A stretch of 64,000 nucleotides of DNA from CALBPI01 sp038524795 (GTDB lineage: Bacteria > Pseudomonadota > Gammaproteobacteria > Steroidobacterales > Woeseiaceae): NCBI GenBank assembly GCA_038524795.1, contig JBCBIJ010000002.1, positions 248,001-312,000 on the forward strand, read 5' to 3'. The position numbers and the translations under genes were made by a program. The notes under the pieces are model-generated. The model ran no database searches. It had not been told where the DNA came from and worked only from the letters and a program-made list of their open reading frames with translations. This document shows, piece after piece, positions 23,887 through 32,944 of this stretch. Positions within the stretch are counted from its first letter, which is position 1, and every line of letters begins with the position of its first letter.

Positions 23887-24962
23887 TAGCCCGTTGCGCC
23901 GGCGCGTTGCGCGTAAGCCCAGGCCATATCGGCGAGCGGCGTAACGGCTTTCACGGCCGCCTCGGCATGCGCGCTGGCTGCAGTACCGTCCCGCACGCGG
24001 CCGGCGATGCCTTGCAGGATCGCAGCAATGCGGAAAAAGTTGTAAGCCGAGTAGAAGTCGCGGTTCTCGATGCCATCGCGCCCCGTGCGCTCGCAGTAGC
24101 GTGCAACGTAGGTCGCTTCATCGGGGATGCCCAGCGCATCGACGTCCTTGCCAGCAAGGCCACTGGAGCCAATGCCGATGTCAGGCATCTGCCAGGCCAT
24201 GAGGTGGTAAGTAAAGTCCGCGAGCGGATGGCCGATGGTCGACAGTTCCCAGTCGAGAATGGCGCTGACGCGAGCTTCCGCGGGCGCGATGATCATGTTG
24301 TCGAGCCGGTAGTCACCGTGCACGATGCCCGTCGACGCTTCATTGGGGATGTTGTCAGGCAACCAGCCCATAAGCCGGTGCATGGCTGACACGTCGATGG
24401 TCTCGGATGCGACGTACTGCTTTGACCAGCGCGAGATCTGCCGCGCGAAGTAATTACCCGGCTTACCAAAATCCTCGAGGCCCAAGGCGGCGTAGTCGAT
24501 CGTGTGCAGACGCGCGATGGTTTCATTCATCGCGTCGTAGATCGCGCCGCGCTCCGCAGGGTCACAGTCCGGCAGGTCCGGCTCCCAGAAGATACGACCT
24601 TCAACGAAGTCCATGACGTAGAACATGGTGCCGATGATGCTGTCGTCGGCGCATAGCACGTGAGGCCGCGGCACTGGAAAATCCGCACCGTAGAGTGCGC
24701 TGATGACGCGAAACTCACGGTCAACGGCGTGCGCTGAGGGCAACAGCTTGCCCGGCGGCTTGCGACGTAGCACGTAGCTGCCAGACGCCGCTGTGAGCTT
24801 GTAAGTGGGGTTGGACTGGCCGCCTTTGAACTGCGTAACCTCAAGAGGCCCTGCAAAGCCTTCGACCGTGTCGGACAGATACTCGAGAAGTTGCGATTCA
24901 TTGATTCGGTGTGCCTCGCGCACCGCACGGGTACCCGAGTTCTGCTCTTGCCGCGTGCCCAT
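23886..24962 (-). CDS. Aminoglycoside-phosphotransferase-fold kinase of the ACAD10/11-LvaA type
   Basis: A 358-residue APH-fold protein with 'FKGGQSNPTYKL' (nucleotide loop near residue 45), 'YVLRRKPPG' (Lys), catalytic 'HGDYRLDN' near 223 and 'ILDWELS' near 242. The N-terminal 'GGQSNPTY' and 'RRKPPGKLLPSAH' are typical of the subfamily paired or fused with acyl-CoA dehydrogenases. In P. putida LvaA phosphorylates 4-hydroxyvaleryl-CoA so that the 4-OH can be removed, and human ACAD10/11 do the same with 4-hydroxyacyl-CoAs. Starts and stops interlock with MaoC (TAATG) and SDR (TGATG). A 4-hydroxyacyl-CoA kinase role is inferred from family and neighbours; it is not an antibiotic-resistance gene. 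Confidence 0.85.
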   Translation of the reverse strand: MGTRQEQNSGTRAVREAHRINESQLLEYLSDTVEGFAGPLEVTQFKGGQSNPTYKLTAASGSYVLRRKPPGKLLPSAHAVDREFRVISALYGADFPVPRPHVLCADDSIIGTMFYVMDFVEGRIFWEPDLPDCDPAERGAIYDAMNETIARLHTIDYAALGLEDFGKPGNYFARQISRWSKQYVASETIDVSAMHRLMGWLPDNIPNEASTGIVHGDYRLDNMIIAPAEARVSAILDWELSTIGHPLADFTYHLMAWQMPDIGIGSSGLAGKDVDALGIPDEATYVARYCERTGRDGIENRDFYSAYNFFRIAAILQGIAGRVRDGTAASAHAEAAVKAVTPLADMAWAYAQRAGATG

Positions 24963-25801
24963 CAGCGCGCCTTCGGTTCGACGAAAAAGTCCGGCGCCGG
25001 CTCAACGTCCGGATTCACTTGGTACTTCGAGAGGTCCGTGATGCCGACACTCTCGAGTACCTCGTCGTCGATGCAGAAATTGCCCGTGAACTCGCGCGAC
25101 GGCCGCGTCAGGATCACATGCGCTGCGTCCGCCATCACCTCTGGCTTCAGCGAACGCGCCACAAGCGCGTCACCGCCCAGCAAATTCTTGACCGCCGAGG
25201 TGGCAATGGCCGTGCGTGGCCAGAGTGCATTCACAGCAACGCCGCGGTCACGGAATTCACCCGCCATACCCAGCACGCACAGGCTCATACCGAATTTGGC
25301 CATCGTGTAAGCCACGTGCGGCGCAAACCACTTCTCTTCCATGTTGAGCGGCGGCGACAGATTGAGGATGTGCGGATTCTCTGCTTCGAGCAGGTGTGGC
25401 AAGCAGGTCTTGGACACCAGGAACGTCCCACGCGTATTGACCTGGTGCATGAGGTCGTAGCGCTTCATCGGCGTGTGCAGCGTGCTCGTGAGCATGATGG
25501 CCGAGGCATTGTTGACGCAGATATCGATGCCGCCGAACCGCTCAACCGTGGACGCCACTGCGGCCTCGACGGCCGCCTCGTCGCGAATGTCGCAAATGAG
25601 GGGCAAGGCCTGGCCGCCCATCGCTTCGATCTCCTCGGCGGCCGTGTAGATCGTGCCCGGCAGTTTTGGGTGCGGCTCGGCCGTCTTTGCCGCGATGGCT
25701 ACGTTCGCCCCGTCCTGTGCCGCGCGTAGCGCAATGGCCAGACCAATGCCACGGCTTGCGCCCGAGATGAAGAGCGTCTTGCCCGCCAGTGTGCTTGTCA
25801 T
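24962..25801 (-). CDS. Short-chain dehydrogenase (HSDL2-like)
   Basis: A 279-residue SDR. Cofactor motif 'SGASRGIGLAIALRA' near residue 13, 'CVNNASAI' near 100, catalytic Tyr-x-x-x-Lys in 'AYTMAKFGM', and the HSDL2-type 'ILNLSPPLNM' where most SDRs have a Ser-rich strand. The C-terminus 'DFFVEPKAR' is short; there is no sterol-carrier domain as in eukaryotic HSDL2. The substrate is probably a hydroxyacyl or branched lipid. It is first in the four-gene unit with the kinase, MaoC and PQQ dehydrogenase. Confidence 0.88.
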   Translation of the reverse strand: MTSTLAGKTLFISGASRGIGLAIALRAAQDGANVAIAAKTAEPHPKLPGTIYTAAEEIEAMGGQALPLICDIRDEAAVEAAVASTVERFGGIDICVNNASAIMLTSTLHTPMKRYDLMHQVNTRGTFLVSKTCLPHLLEAENPHILNLSPPLNMEEKWFAPHVAYTMAKFGMSLCVLGMAGEFRDRGVAVNALWPRTAIATSAVKNLLGGDALVARSLKPEVMADAAHVILTRPSREFTGNFCIDDEVLESVGITDLSKYQVNPDVEPAPDFFVEPKAR

Positions 25802-25948
25802 GCGATCCCCCCACTAATTGCCGCGCCAGTCGGCCAGCCCATACGCGCGCACTGCCCCGATCCCCCACACGCATGCTGTCCATGGGGCTGATCGAGACTA
25901 CGTCGCACCGCATTGTAGTCGGTTCTCAGGCTCCAGGGTGGGAATGCG

Positions 25949-25975
25949 GGCGCGCTCCGTTCGCGCAAGCGCGCC
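25949..25975 (-). terminator. Hairpin downstream of pgi
   Basis: An 8-bp perfect stem (GGCGCGCT, 25949-25956, with AGCGCGCC, 25968-25975) and an 11-base loop, 25 bases past the pgi stop. No T tract follows, so it may only be a 3' end stabiliser. The rest of the 198-base gap to the SDR holds nothing that I recognise, apart from a weak TACAAT-like element. Confidence 0.4.
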
Positions 25976-25999
25976 GTCACGCTGGACTCCGACAGGTCC

Positions 26000-27655
26000 T
26001 TAACGCCGCCAGCGCGCCGCCTGCGTCAACAACGCATGGGTAGCCGGATTGCCCGAAGCCGCCAGGGCGGGGTCCGCCACCGCGGGTGCCAGCGCCGAGG
26101 CCATCTTCTTGCCGAGCTCGACGCCCCACTGGTCGAATGAGTTGATACCCCAGATGACGCCCTCCACGAACACCTTGTGCTCATACAACGCGATGAGCTG
26201 ACCTAAGGTCCGGGCCGTAAGTGCCTTCATGAGCAGGACGTTGCTCGGGACGTTGCCTGCGTGCACCTTGTGCGGCGCGAGGCGCGAAATGTCGGCCGCC
26301 TCGAGGCCGCGTGCCGCCAGCTCTTCGCGCGCATCGTCTTCCGAGTAGCCAAACGCCAGCGCGTCCGCCTGAGCCAGGCAGTTGGCGATCGCGAGATCCT
26401 GGTGCGCCTGGCCTGATCCCGACGGTCGCACCGGCAGCAAGAAGTCGCAGGGCACCTGGCGCGTGCCCTGGTGCAGCAGCTGGTAAAACGAGTGCTGCGC
26501 ATTGGACCCCGGCTCCCCCCAGATCACCATGCCCGTCTTGCAGCGCACGGGGCGCCCGTCGCGGCGCACAGACTTGCCGTTGGATTCCATCTGCAGTTGC
26601 TGCAGGTAGGCTGGGAAGCGCTCGAGCCTGTTGTCGTAAGGCAGGATCGCCTGACTTTCGGCGCCCAGGAAGTTGTTGTTCCAGACAGCGAGCAGCGCAA
26701 GGACCACGGGCAGGTTGCCGGCCAGCGGGGCCTCGGCAAAGTGCCGATCCATGGCGCGGCCACCCGCAAGCAACTCGCGGAAGCTCTCTTTGCCAATCCC
26801 GAGCGCGATCGACAGACCCACGGCAGACCACAGGGAATAGCGCCCGCCAACCCAGTCCCAAAAGCCGAAGCGGCGGTGCGTGTGGATACCAAATGCATCC
26901 ATGGCTTTGTGGTTTGTTGAGGCCGCCGCAAAATGATCGCCCACAGCCGCGTCGCCCAGTGCCGAGGCGATCCACTCGCGTGCAAGCTGCGCGTTGCTCA
27001 TGGTCTCGAGCGTCGTGAACGTCTTCGAACACACGACCACCAGCGTCGTGGCCGGGTCGAGACGCTTCGCGAGGTCAGCGAACTGGGTGCCATCCACATT
27101 GGAGACGCCGTGCACGTCTAGCCCCGCGGCGACATGCGCCAGGCCCTTGCACGCCATTACGATGCCAAGGTCGGAGCCGCCGATGCCGACATTGATCACA
27201 TCCGTGAACCGTTTGCCGGTGCTGCCGCGAACGCCTCCCGCGTGTACGGCATCGACGAAGTCGAGCATGGCATCAAGTACGTCCGACACCGCTTTCGAGA
27301 CGCCCTCACCGTCCGCCTCGAACCCACCGCGTCGACCGCCACGCAGTGCCGCGTGAAGCACGGCGCGCCCCTCGGTTTCGTTAATGGGTTCGCCGCCGAG
27401 CATGGCGTCGCGCGCGTCAGCAACACCGGCTTCGCGGGCCAGCGACAGCAGCAGCTGCAGCGTCCTGGGCGCGATGCGGTTGCGCGAGAAGTCCAGCAGG
27501 AGGTCGCCGTCGCGCAACGAAAAGCGCTCGTAGCGACCCGGGTCCTTGCGGAACAGCGTAGCGATATCGGCGTCTGCCATGCGCTCACGCAGGTGCTCAC
27601 GCAGCTTGCGCCAGGACGGCAGGTCGGTGGGGTAGCGGGCAGTCAGCTTGTGCAT
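26000..27655 (-). CDS. pgi: Glucose-6-phosphate isomerase
   Basis: A 551-residue enzyme of normal length that interconverts glucose-6-phosphate and fructose-6-phosphate. The signatures are intact: 'INVGIGGSDLGIVM', 'DWVGGRYSLWSAVGLSIAL', catalytic Glu in 'WGEPGSNAQHSFYQLLHQG', and the C-terminal 'GINSFDQWGVELGKKMA'. The ATG at 27655 begins 40 bases after the epimerase stop. With the two UDP-sugar enzymes upstream it could supply hexose phosphate for surface polysaccharide precursors. Confidence 0.97.
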   Translation of the reverse strand: MHKLTARYPTDLPSWRKLREHLRERMADADIATLFRKDPGRYERFSLRDGDLLLDFSRNRIAPRTLQLLLSLAREAGVADARDAMLGGEPINETEGRAVLHAALRGGRRGGFEADGEGVSKAVSDVLDAMLDFVDAVHAGGVRGSTGKRFTDVINVGIGGSDLGIVMACKGLAHVAAGLDVHGVSNVDGTQFADLAKRLDPATTLVVVCSKTFTTLETMSNAQLAREWIASALGDAAVGDHFAAASTNHKAMDAFGIHTHRRFGFWDWVGGRYSLWSAVGLSIALGIGKESFRELLAGGRAMDRHFAEAPLAGNLPVVLALLAVWNNNFLGAESQAILPYDNRLERFPAYLQQLQMESNGKSVRRDGRPVRCKTGMVIWGEPGSNAQHSFYQLLHQGTRQVPCDFLLPVRPSGSGQAHQDLAIANCLAQADALAFGYSEDDAREELAARGLEAADISRLAPHKVHAGNVPSNVLLMKALTARTLGQLIALYEHKVFVEGVIWGINSFDQWGVELGKKMASALAPAVADPALAASGNPATHALLTQAARWRR

Positions 27656-27695
27656 GGCGGCATTCTAGCCGCGCAGCACCGCTCCGCGCACGCGC

Positions 27696-28706
27696 TCAGT
27701 CGTATTCGTAGAAGTCCTGGAACCAGTCCACGAAGCGCGCCACGCCCGTCTCGATGGGCGTGGAGGGCTTATAGTCGACATCGGCGACCAGATCGTCGAC
27801 GTCGGCGTAGGTGTCCGGCACATCACCAGGCTGCAGCGGCAACAGGTTCATCTCAGCCTTCTTGCCGACGCAGTCTTCGATGACGCTGATGTAGCGCAAT
27901 AGCTCGACGGGCTGGTTGTTGCCGATGTTGTAGATGCGATAGGGCGCTGCACTCGTGCCCGGGTCCGGGTTCATCGGGTCCCAATCGGGATTCGGCTTGG
28001 CCACGTTGTCCATGGTGCGCACCACACCCTCGACGATGTCTTCAACGTAGGTGAAATCGCGGCGGTGCTTGCCGTAATTGAACACATCGATGGGCTTGCC
28101 TTCGATGATGTTGCGCGTGAACAGGAACAGCGCCATATCAGGCCGTCCCCAGGGCCCGTAAACGGTAAAAAACCGCAAGCCCGTGGTCGGCAGTCCGTAC
28201 AGGTTCGAATACGTGTGCGCCATGAGCTCGTTGGCTTTCTTGGTCGCACCGTAGAGCGCGAGCGGGTGGTCCACGTTGTCATGGATCGAAAATGGCATCG
28301 ACGTATTCGCGCCGTAGACGCTCGATGACGACGCGTACACAAGGTGCTCGACGTCGTGATGGCGACAGCCCTCAAGGATGTTCATCGTGCCAACAATGTT
28401 GCTGTCGATATACGCGTGCGGGTTCTCGATCGAGTATCGAACACCCGCCTGCGCCGCCAGGTGCACGACGCGGTCGAACTGTTCGTCAGCAAACAACTTC
28501 TCGACCCCCGCCCGGTCCTCGAGTGCCATGCGTACGAAACGGAAGTTGGGATGCGACGCGATGAGCTCCAGGCGCGCCTCTTTGAGCGTGGGGTCGTAGT
28601 AGTCGTTGACGACATCAAGCCCCACCACGGTGTCGCCACGGTCAAGCAGGTACTTGCTTGTGAAGAACCCAATGAAGCCGGCTGCGCCGGTGACAAGAAC
28701 CTTCAT
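27696..28706 (-). CDS. UDP-glucuronate 4-epimerase-like NAD-dependent epimerase
   Basis: A 336-residue extended SDR. N-terminal 'VTGAAGFIGFF', catalytic 'YGATKKANE' (Tyr-x-x-x-Lys), Ser triplet 'YASSSSVYGANTSMPF', and 'GPWGRPDMALFLFT' are characteristic of the UDP-glucuronate epimerases (LpsL/Cap1J type) rather than GalE. The product, UDP-galacturonate, feeds lipopolysaccharide or capsule. It sits 25 bases after the UDP-sugar dehydrogenase, which makes uronic acids, a consistent pairing. Confidence 0.88.
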   Translation of the reverse strand: MKVLVTGAAGFIGFFTSKYLLDRGDTVVGLDVVNDYYDPTLKEARLELIASHPNFRFVRMALEDRAGVEKLFADEQFDRVVHLAAQAGVRYSIENPHAYIDSNIVGTMNILEGCRHHDVEHLVYASSSSVYGANTSMPFSIHDNVDHPLALYGATKKANELMAHTYSNLYGLPTTGLRFFTVYGPWGRPDMALFLFTRNIIEGKPIDVFNYGKHRRDFTYVEDIVEGVVRTMDNVAKPNPDWDPMNPDPGTSAAPYRIYNIGNNQPVELLRYISVIEDCVGKKAEMNLLPLQPGDVPDTYADVDDLVADVDYKPSTPIETGVARFVDWFQDFYEYD

Positions 28707-28731
28707 CTCAAATCCTGTGTGCTGCCGCGAG

Positions 28732-30009
28732 TCAGAGACGTTCGTCGGAGTCCGACTCCGGCAGCAGGTATTTAATGTCGTAGATCACGCCGCCCGGCGC
28801 GCAAAACGCGCGTACGCCCGACGCGCCCAGGTCGCGAAACTGGCGGTGCGCCACCGCGACGATCACGGCATCATAGGCGCCCTGCTCCGGGGTGTCTGTG
28901 AGGGCAATCCCGTATTCGCGCTCGGCCTCATCGCCATCGACCCAGGGGTCGTGCACGTCGATCGAGCAGCCGTATCCCGCCAGCTCGCCGATAAGATCGA
29001 CAACCTTGGTGTTACGGATGTCGGGGCAGTCCTCTTTGAAAGTGAGCCCCAGCACCAGGACACGCGCGTCCTTAACCTGCCGGCCGTGACCAATCAGAAG
29101 CTTGACGATCTGGCTCGCCACATACAGTGACATGTTGTCGTTGATACGCCGCCCGGCGAGGATCATCTCAGGGTGGTAACCAAGCTCGACGGCTTTGTGC
29201 GTCAGGTAGTACGGGTCCACGCCGATGCAGTGGCCGCCGACGAGGCCGGGCCGAAACGGCAGGAAGTTCCATTTGGTACCCGCCGCCTCGAGCACGGCTT
29301 CGGTGTCGATGCCCACGCGATCGAAGATCATCGCGAGCTCGTTGACGAGCGCGATGTTGACGTCGCGTTGCGTATTCTCGATCACCTTGGCCGCTTCGGC
29401 CACGCGGATTGAGCGTGCCTTGAAGGTTCCCGCTGTGATGATGCTCGCATAGAGCGCATCGATCAGGTCCGCCGCTTCGGGCGTTGAGCCTGAGGTTACC
29501 TTCAGGATGTTAGGCAGACGGTGCTGCTTGTCACCCGGGTTGATACGTTCGGGGCTGTAGCCTGCGAAGAAGTCTTCGTTGAGCTTTAGGCCCGAGCCCG
29601 CCTCAATGAGGGGGATGCACACCTCTTCTGTGGCACCCGGATACACCGTCGACTCGAAGATGACGATGTCGCCGCGCGACACGACGCGGCCCAGCAGGTC
29701 ACTGGCCGAACGCAGAGGGTTGAGCAAAGGACGCTTGTCTGCCCCCACGGGCGTTGGCACCGTGACGATGTAGACGTTACATGCGTTGAGATCGGCGGGA
29801 TCTGCGCTGTATTCGAGCTGTCGCGCCTCGGCCAGAAGCTCGGGCTCAACCTCGAGCGTGGCGTCGTGGCCGTCACGCAACTCATTCACGCGCGCCACGT
29901 TCAGATCGTAGCCCACGGTGGGGTACTTGCGACCAAATTCCACGGCCAGAGGCAGGCCAACATAGCCCAGCCCGATGACGCCGATGCGTACCTGATCCAG
30001 TGTCAGCAC
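28732..30009 (-). CDS. UDP-N-acetyl-hexosamine/UDP-glucose 6-dehydrogenase (TviB/WbpO type)
   Basis: A 425-residue nucleotide-sugar dehydrogenase: NAD motif 'IGVIGLGYVGLPLA', 'ESTVYPGATEEVCIP', and the catalytic Cys in 'GLVGGHCIGVDPYYL'. It oxidises C6 of a UDP-sugar to the uronate in two steps. Vi-antigen TviB is the same length and shares the 'AGYSPERINPGD' block. The start was set at GTG 30009 (MLTLDQVRIGVIG); the longer TTG frame adds residues without family support. It is followed by the epimerase and pgi on the same strand. Exact UDP-sugar specificity is not readable. Confidence 0.88.
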   Translation of the reverse strand: MLTLDQVRIGVIGLGYVGLPLAVEFGRKYPTVGYDLNVARVNELRDGHDATLEVEPELLAEARQLEYSADPADLNACNVYIVTVPTPVGADKRPLLNPLRSASDLLGRVVSRGDIVIFESTVYPGATEEVCIPLIEAGSGLKLNEDFFAGYSPERINPGDKQHRLPNILKVTSGSTPEAADLIDALYASIITAGTFKARSIRVAEAAKVIENTQRDVNIALVNELAMIFDRVGIDTEAVLEAAGTKWNFLPFRPGLVGGHCIGVDPYYLTHKAVELGYHPEMILAGRRINDNMSLYVASQIVKLLIGHGRQVKDARVLVLGLTFKEDCPDIRNTKVVDLIGELAGYGCSIDVHDPWVDGDEAEREYGIALTDTPEQGAYDAVIVAVAHRQFRDLGASGVRAFCAPGGVIYDIKYLLPESDSDERL

Positions 30010-30079
30010 AATGTTCCCGGCTACTCGTTGTGGTGGATGCGGCAACGGCCGGCGCAGGCGCCGACCGCCGGCGGCAAGC

Positions 30080-31582
30080 TTACAACAAGTAGATGACGGC
30101 GAGCAGACCCGAGATGCTCATAGTGATCGTATACGGCAGGGCCATGATGACCATTCGGCCGTAGGAAAGCCGGATGAGCGGCGCCAGGGCCGAAGTCAGC
30201 AGGAACAGGAAGGCCGCCTGGCCGTTCGGCGTGGCCACACTCGGGATGTTGGTGCCCGTGTTAATCGACACGATGAGCATGTCGAACTGCTCACGCGTGA
30301 TGATGCCCTGCGCCAAAGCGTCCTGAACCTGATTCGCGTAGACCGTGGCGACAAACACGTTGTCACTGATCATAGACAGGATGCCGTTGGCGGCATAAAA
30401 CAAAACGGCCTGTTCTTTGCCTTGGTACGTCAACAGCCAGTCGGTGACCGGCTGGAACAAGTGCTGCGACTCAATGACCGCCACGATGGCGAAGAAGACA
30501 ACCAACAACGCGGTGAACGGCAGCGCCTCCTCGAAAGCAGGGCCGATCGAATGTTCATCGGTAATGCCATTAAAGGCCGTGGCGACGACAATGACGCCAA
30601 GACCGATAATGCCGGGCTGCGCTGAGTGCGATCCGAGCGCGATAACAAGCAGCACCGCAACGACGCCCTGAACAACCAGCTTCGCGTTGTCCCGTCGCGT
30701 CCGCTTCTCGGCGTTCTTTTGATCGAAGTCCGACAGCACTTCTCTCACGCTGTTGGGCAGCGTCGCGCCGTAGCCAAACACCCCCAGCTTTTCGGTGATC
30801 GCGCAGGTAATCAGCCCGACTACCAATACTGGCATTGAGACCGGGGCGACGCGTACGAAGAATTCCATGAATTCCCATTCAGCTATCTCTGCGAGCAGCA
30901 GATTTTGCGGCTCACCCACAAGCGTGGTGACACCACCCAGCGCCGTACCGATAGCGCCATGCATCATTAGGCTGCGCAGGAACGCGCGGAACTGTTCCAG
31001 ATCTGCACGACGTTCCTCTGCGACACTGCCGTCGCTGTTCTGGTCATAAATGTGATCGTCACCGCCTGAGGACACGATCTTGTGATACACGCCGAAGAAG
31101 CCCACCGCCACGGCGATGATGACCGCCGTTACGGTCAACGCGTCGAGAAAGGCGCTCAGAACTGCCGCCGTAAAGGAGAACAGCAACGAAAGCAGCATCT
31201 TTGATCGTACGTTCAGCAGGATCTTAGTGAACACGAAGAGCAGCATGCCCTTCATGAAGTAGATGCCCGCGACCATGAAGATGAGAAGCAGTACGACCGG
31301 AAGGTTGTTTTCAACCTCGTGGTAGACAAGCTCCGGTGTTGTCATACCGATCAGTAGGGCTTCGAGCGCCAACAAGCCACCTGGTTGCAGCGGGTAGCAC
31401 TTGAGCGCCATGGCCAGCGTGAAGATGAACTCGGCGATCAGCAGCCAACCCACAATAAATGGGTCAATGGTGTAGAACAGGATCGGGTTCACCACCAGGA
31501 AGGCAATGATCGTCTTCTTGTACCAATCGGGCGAGTTGCCCAAAAAGTTGGTGCCGAGCGCGTGCGCAAACGTGTTCGCCAT
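30080..31582 (-). CDS. nhaB: Na+/H+ antiporter NhaB
   Basis: A 500-residue inner-membrane protein (E. coli NhaB is about 513) with about a dozen hydrophobic segments. The family pattern is clear: 'LGNSPDWYKKTIIAFLVVNP' near the start, 'FLDALTVTAVIIAVAVGF', 'GVTTLVGEPQNLLLAE' and 'NVFVATVYANQV'. It exports sodium in exchange for protons, in keeping with a marine or salty habitat. The ATG at 31582 has AAGGA upstream; the longer frame to 31900 is a shadow of dnaQ. It stands alone between the sugar genes and dnaQ. Confidence 0.95.
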   Translation of the reverse strand: MANTFAHALGTNFLGNSPDWYKKTIIAFLVVNPILFYTIDPFIVGWLLIAEFIFTLAMALKCYPLQPGGLLALEALLIGMTTPELVYHEVENNLPVVLLLIFMVAGIYFMKGMLLFVFTKILLNVRSKMLLSLLFSFTAAVLSAFLDALTVTAVIIAVAVGFFGVYHKIVSSGGDDHIYDQNSDGSVAEERRADLEQFRAFLRSLMMHGAIGTALGGVTTLVGEPQNLLLAEIAEWEFMEFFVRVAPVSMPVLVVGLITCAITEKLGVFGYGATLPNSVREVLSDFDQKNAEKRTRRDNAKLVVQGVVAVLLVIALGSHSAQPGIIGLGVIVVATAFNGITDEHSIGPAFEEALPFTALLVVFFAIVAVIESQHLFQPVTDWLLTYQGKEQAVLFYAANGILSMISDNVFVATVYANQVQDALAQGIITREQFDMLIVSINTGTNIPSVATPNGQAAFLFLLTSALAPLIRLSYGRMVIMALPYTITMSISGLLAVIYLL

Positions 31583-31703
31583 GACCGGGAAGTCCTTCGC
31601 TTTTGTATCAGAGCCGCATGTGCGCCTGAGGGCGCCCCAAAAAAAGTGCCGCAAGTGTACGGTAAGCGGCCGTTCGACGCAGGATTTTAGCGGTTTTGGG
31701 GCT

Positions 31704-32441
31704 TTAGATCGGGCGCTGGGCTGCCGCCATCCGCCGCCAGACCGCCTCGGCGCCGCTTTCGGACTCGATGCGCTCCAACAACGACTCGTGACGGGCGAGT
31801 TCTTCAGCGCTGACCTGGGCTGCGGGCACCACGACATCAGGCAGCGGCGCGTGCGCTGCGATGCCATTGTCGGATTCGACATCCTGGCTACCCTCATCAA
31901 GCAAGAGGCTGTCCTGCCCCCCGGTCATGAGCAGGTACACGTCGGCCAACAACCGCGCATCCAGCAGTGCGCCATGCAATTCGCGGGATGAGTTGTCGAC
32001 CTGGTAGCGACGACAGAGCGCGTCGAGACTCGCGCGCTGGCCCGGATGCAGCTCACGCGCCATCTTGAGACTGTCTGTTATGGCGCACAGAGCGTCGAGC
32101 CGGCGCCTCTTGTGCTGCATGCGCTTGAGCTCGTGCTCCAGGAAACCGACATCGAACGGCGCGTTGTGGATCACGAGCTCGGCGCCAAGGATAAACTCTA
32201 GGAATTCATCGGCGACGTCCGGGAACCGCGGCTGGTCCGCGAGATCTTCGTTACGGATACCGTGAACGGCGATGGCGCCGTCGTCGATGCGGCGGTCCGG
32301 GTTCAGGTAGCGGTGCCAGGTTCGGCCAGTCAGTCGCCGGTTGACGATCTCGACACAGCCGATCTCAATGATGCGGTGATCATCAGTCGGGTCGAGGCCC
32401 GTAGTCTCGGTATCGAGAACGATGAGTCTTGGCAGGCTCAT
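31704..32441 (-). CDS. dnaQ: DNA polymerase III epsilon subunit (proofreading exonuclease)
   Basis: A 245-residue DEDDh 3'-5' exonuclease. Exo I 'VLDTETTGLDP' (Asp9, Glu11), Exo II 'HNAPFDVGFLEHEL', Exo III 'HGALLDARLLADVY' (His and Asp). A C-terminal Ala/Glu-rich tail resembles the alpha-subunit-binding segment. Its ATG overlaps the rnhA stop by four bases (ATGA). In E. coli dnaQ and rnhA are neighbours but divergent; here they are in the same direction. Confidence 0.96.
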   Translation of the reverse strand: MSLPRLIVLDTETTGLDPTDDHRIIEIGCVEIVNRRLTGRTWHRYLNPDRRIDDGAIAVHGIRNEDLADQPRFPDVADEFLEFILGAELVIHNAPFDVGFLEHELKRMQHKRRRLDALCAITDSLKMARELHPGQRASLDALCRRYQVDNSSRELHGALLDARLLADVYLLMTGGQDSLLLDEGSQDVESDNGIAAHAPLPDVVVPAAQVSAEELARHESLLERIESESGAEAVWRRMAAAQRPI

Positions 32442-32884
32442 GCGTTGCGCGCCAGCGCTTCTTCGAGACCTTGATTGGCCAGCGCGTCTGCAGCTTCATT
32501 GCCCGGGTGGCCCGCGTGGCCCTTGACCCAGTGCCAGTCGACGTCATGCCCCGCCGCCACCGTATCGAGCCGTTGCCAAAGGTCCTGGTTCTTCACGGGC
32601 TTTTTCGCCGCCGTTCGCCAGCCGCGCGCTTTCCAGGCGGGCAGCCAGCGCGTGATGCCATCGCGCACGTAGACCGAATCCGTGAAAAGCGACACCGCGG
32701 AGGGGCGCTTGAGCGCCGATAGCGCCTCGATCGCGGCCATGAGTTCCATGCGGTTGTTTGTGGTCTCCGCTTCGCCACCGCAAAGCGTTTTGCGGTGCTC
32801 GCCGGCCTCAAGCACAACGCCCCAGCCTCCCGGCCCCGGGTTACCGCGACAGGCGCCGTCTGTGTAAATCGTGACTGTGCCCAA
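32438..32884 (-). CDS. rnhA: Ribonuclease HI
   Basis: A 148-residue RNase H that removes the RNA strand of RNA-DNA hybrids. The catalytic carboxylates are visible: Asp9 in 'IYTDGACRGNPGPGGWGV', Glu in 'TTNNRMELMAAIEAL', Asp in 'LFTDSVYV', and the His/Asp pair in 'GHAGHPGNEAADALA'. The start appears to be TTG 32884 with GGGA upstream, because no ATG or GTG is available at the family N-terminus. It is translationally coupled to dnaQ. Confidence 0.96.
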   Translation of the reverse strand: MGTVTIYTDGACRGNPGPGGWGVVLEAGEHRKTLCGGEAETTNNRMELMAAIEALSALKRPSAVSLFTDSVYVRDGITRWLPAWKARGWRTAAKKPVKNQDLWQRLDTVAAGHDVDWHWVKGHAGHPGNEAADALANQGLEEALARNA

Positions 32885-32944
32885 AGCTTCCCGGCCCCCA
32901 AACGTGTCCGGCGATTGTGTCGCCGCACGAGGCGGCGTTCAAGG

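Noticed and set aside
23886..24962. Aminoglycoside resistance gene
   Set aside because: The fold is shared, but the GGQSNPTY and RRKPPGKLLPSAH segments and the beta-oxidation neighbours fit the acyl-CoA-linked kinases.
31630..31654. GC hairpin next to a run of A/T near 31640 as a terminator for dnaQ
   Set aside because: On the transcribed (minus) strand the T run comes before the hairpin, not after it, and it lies downstream of dnaQ within the nhaB leader.
31583..31900. N-terminal extension of NhaB
   Set aside because: It overlaps dnaQ out of frame; the ATG at 31582 has a ribosome site and matches the family start.
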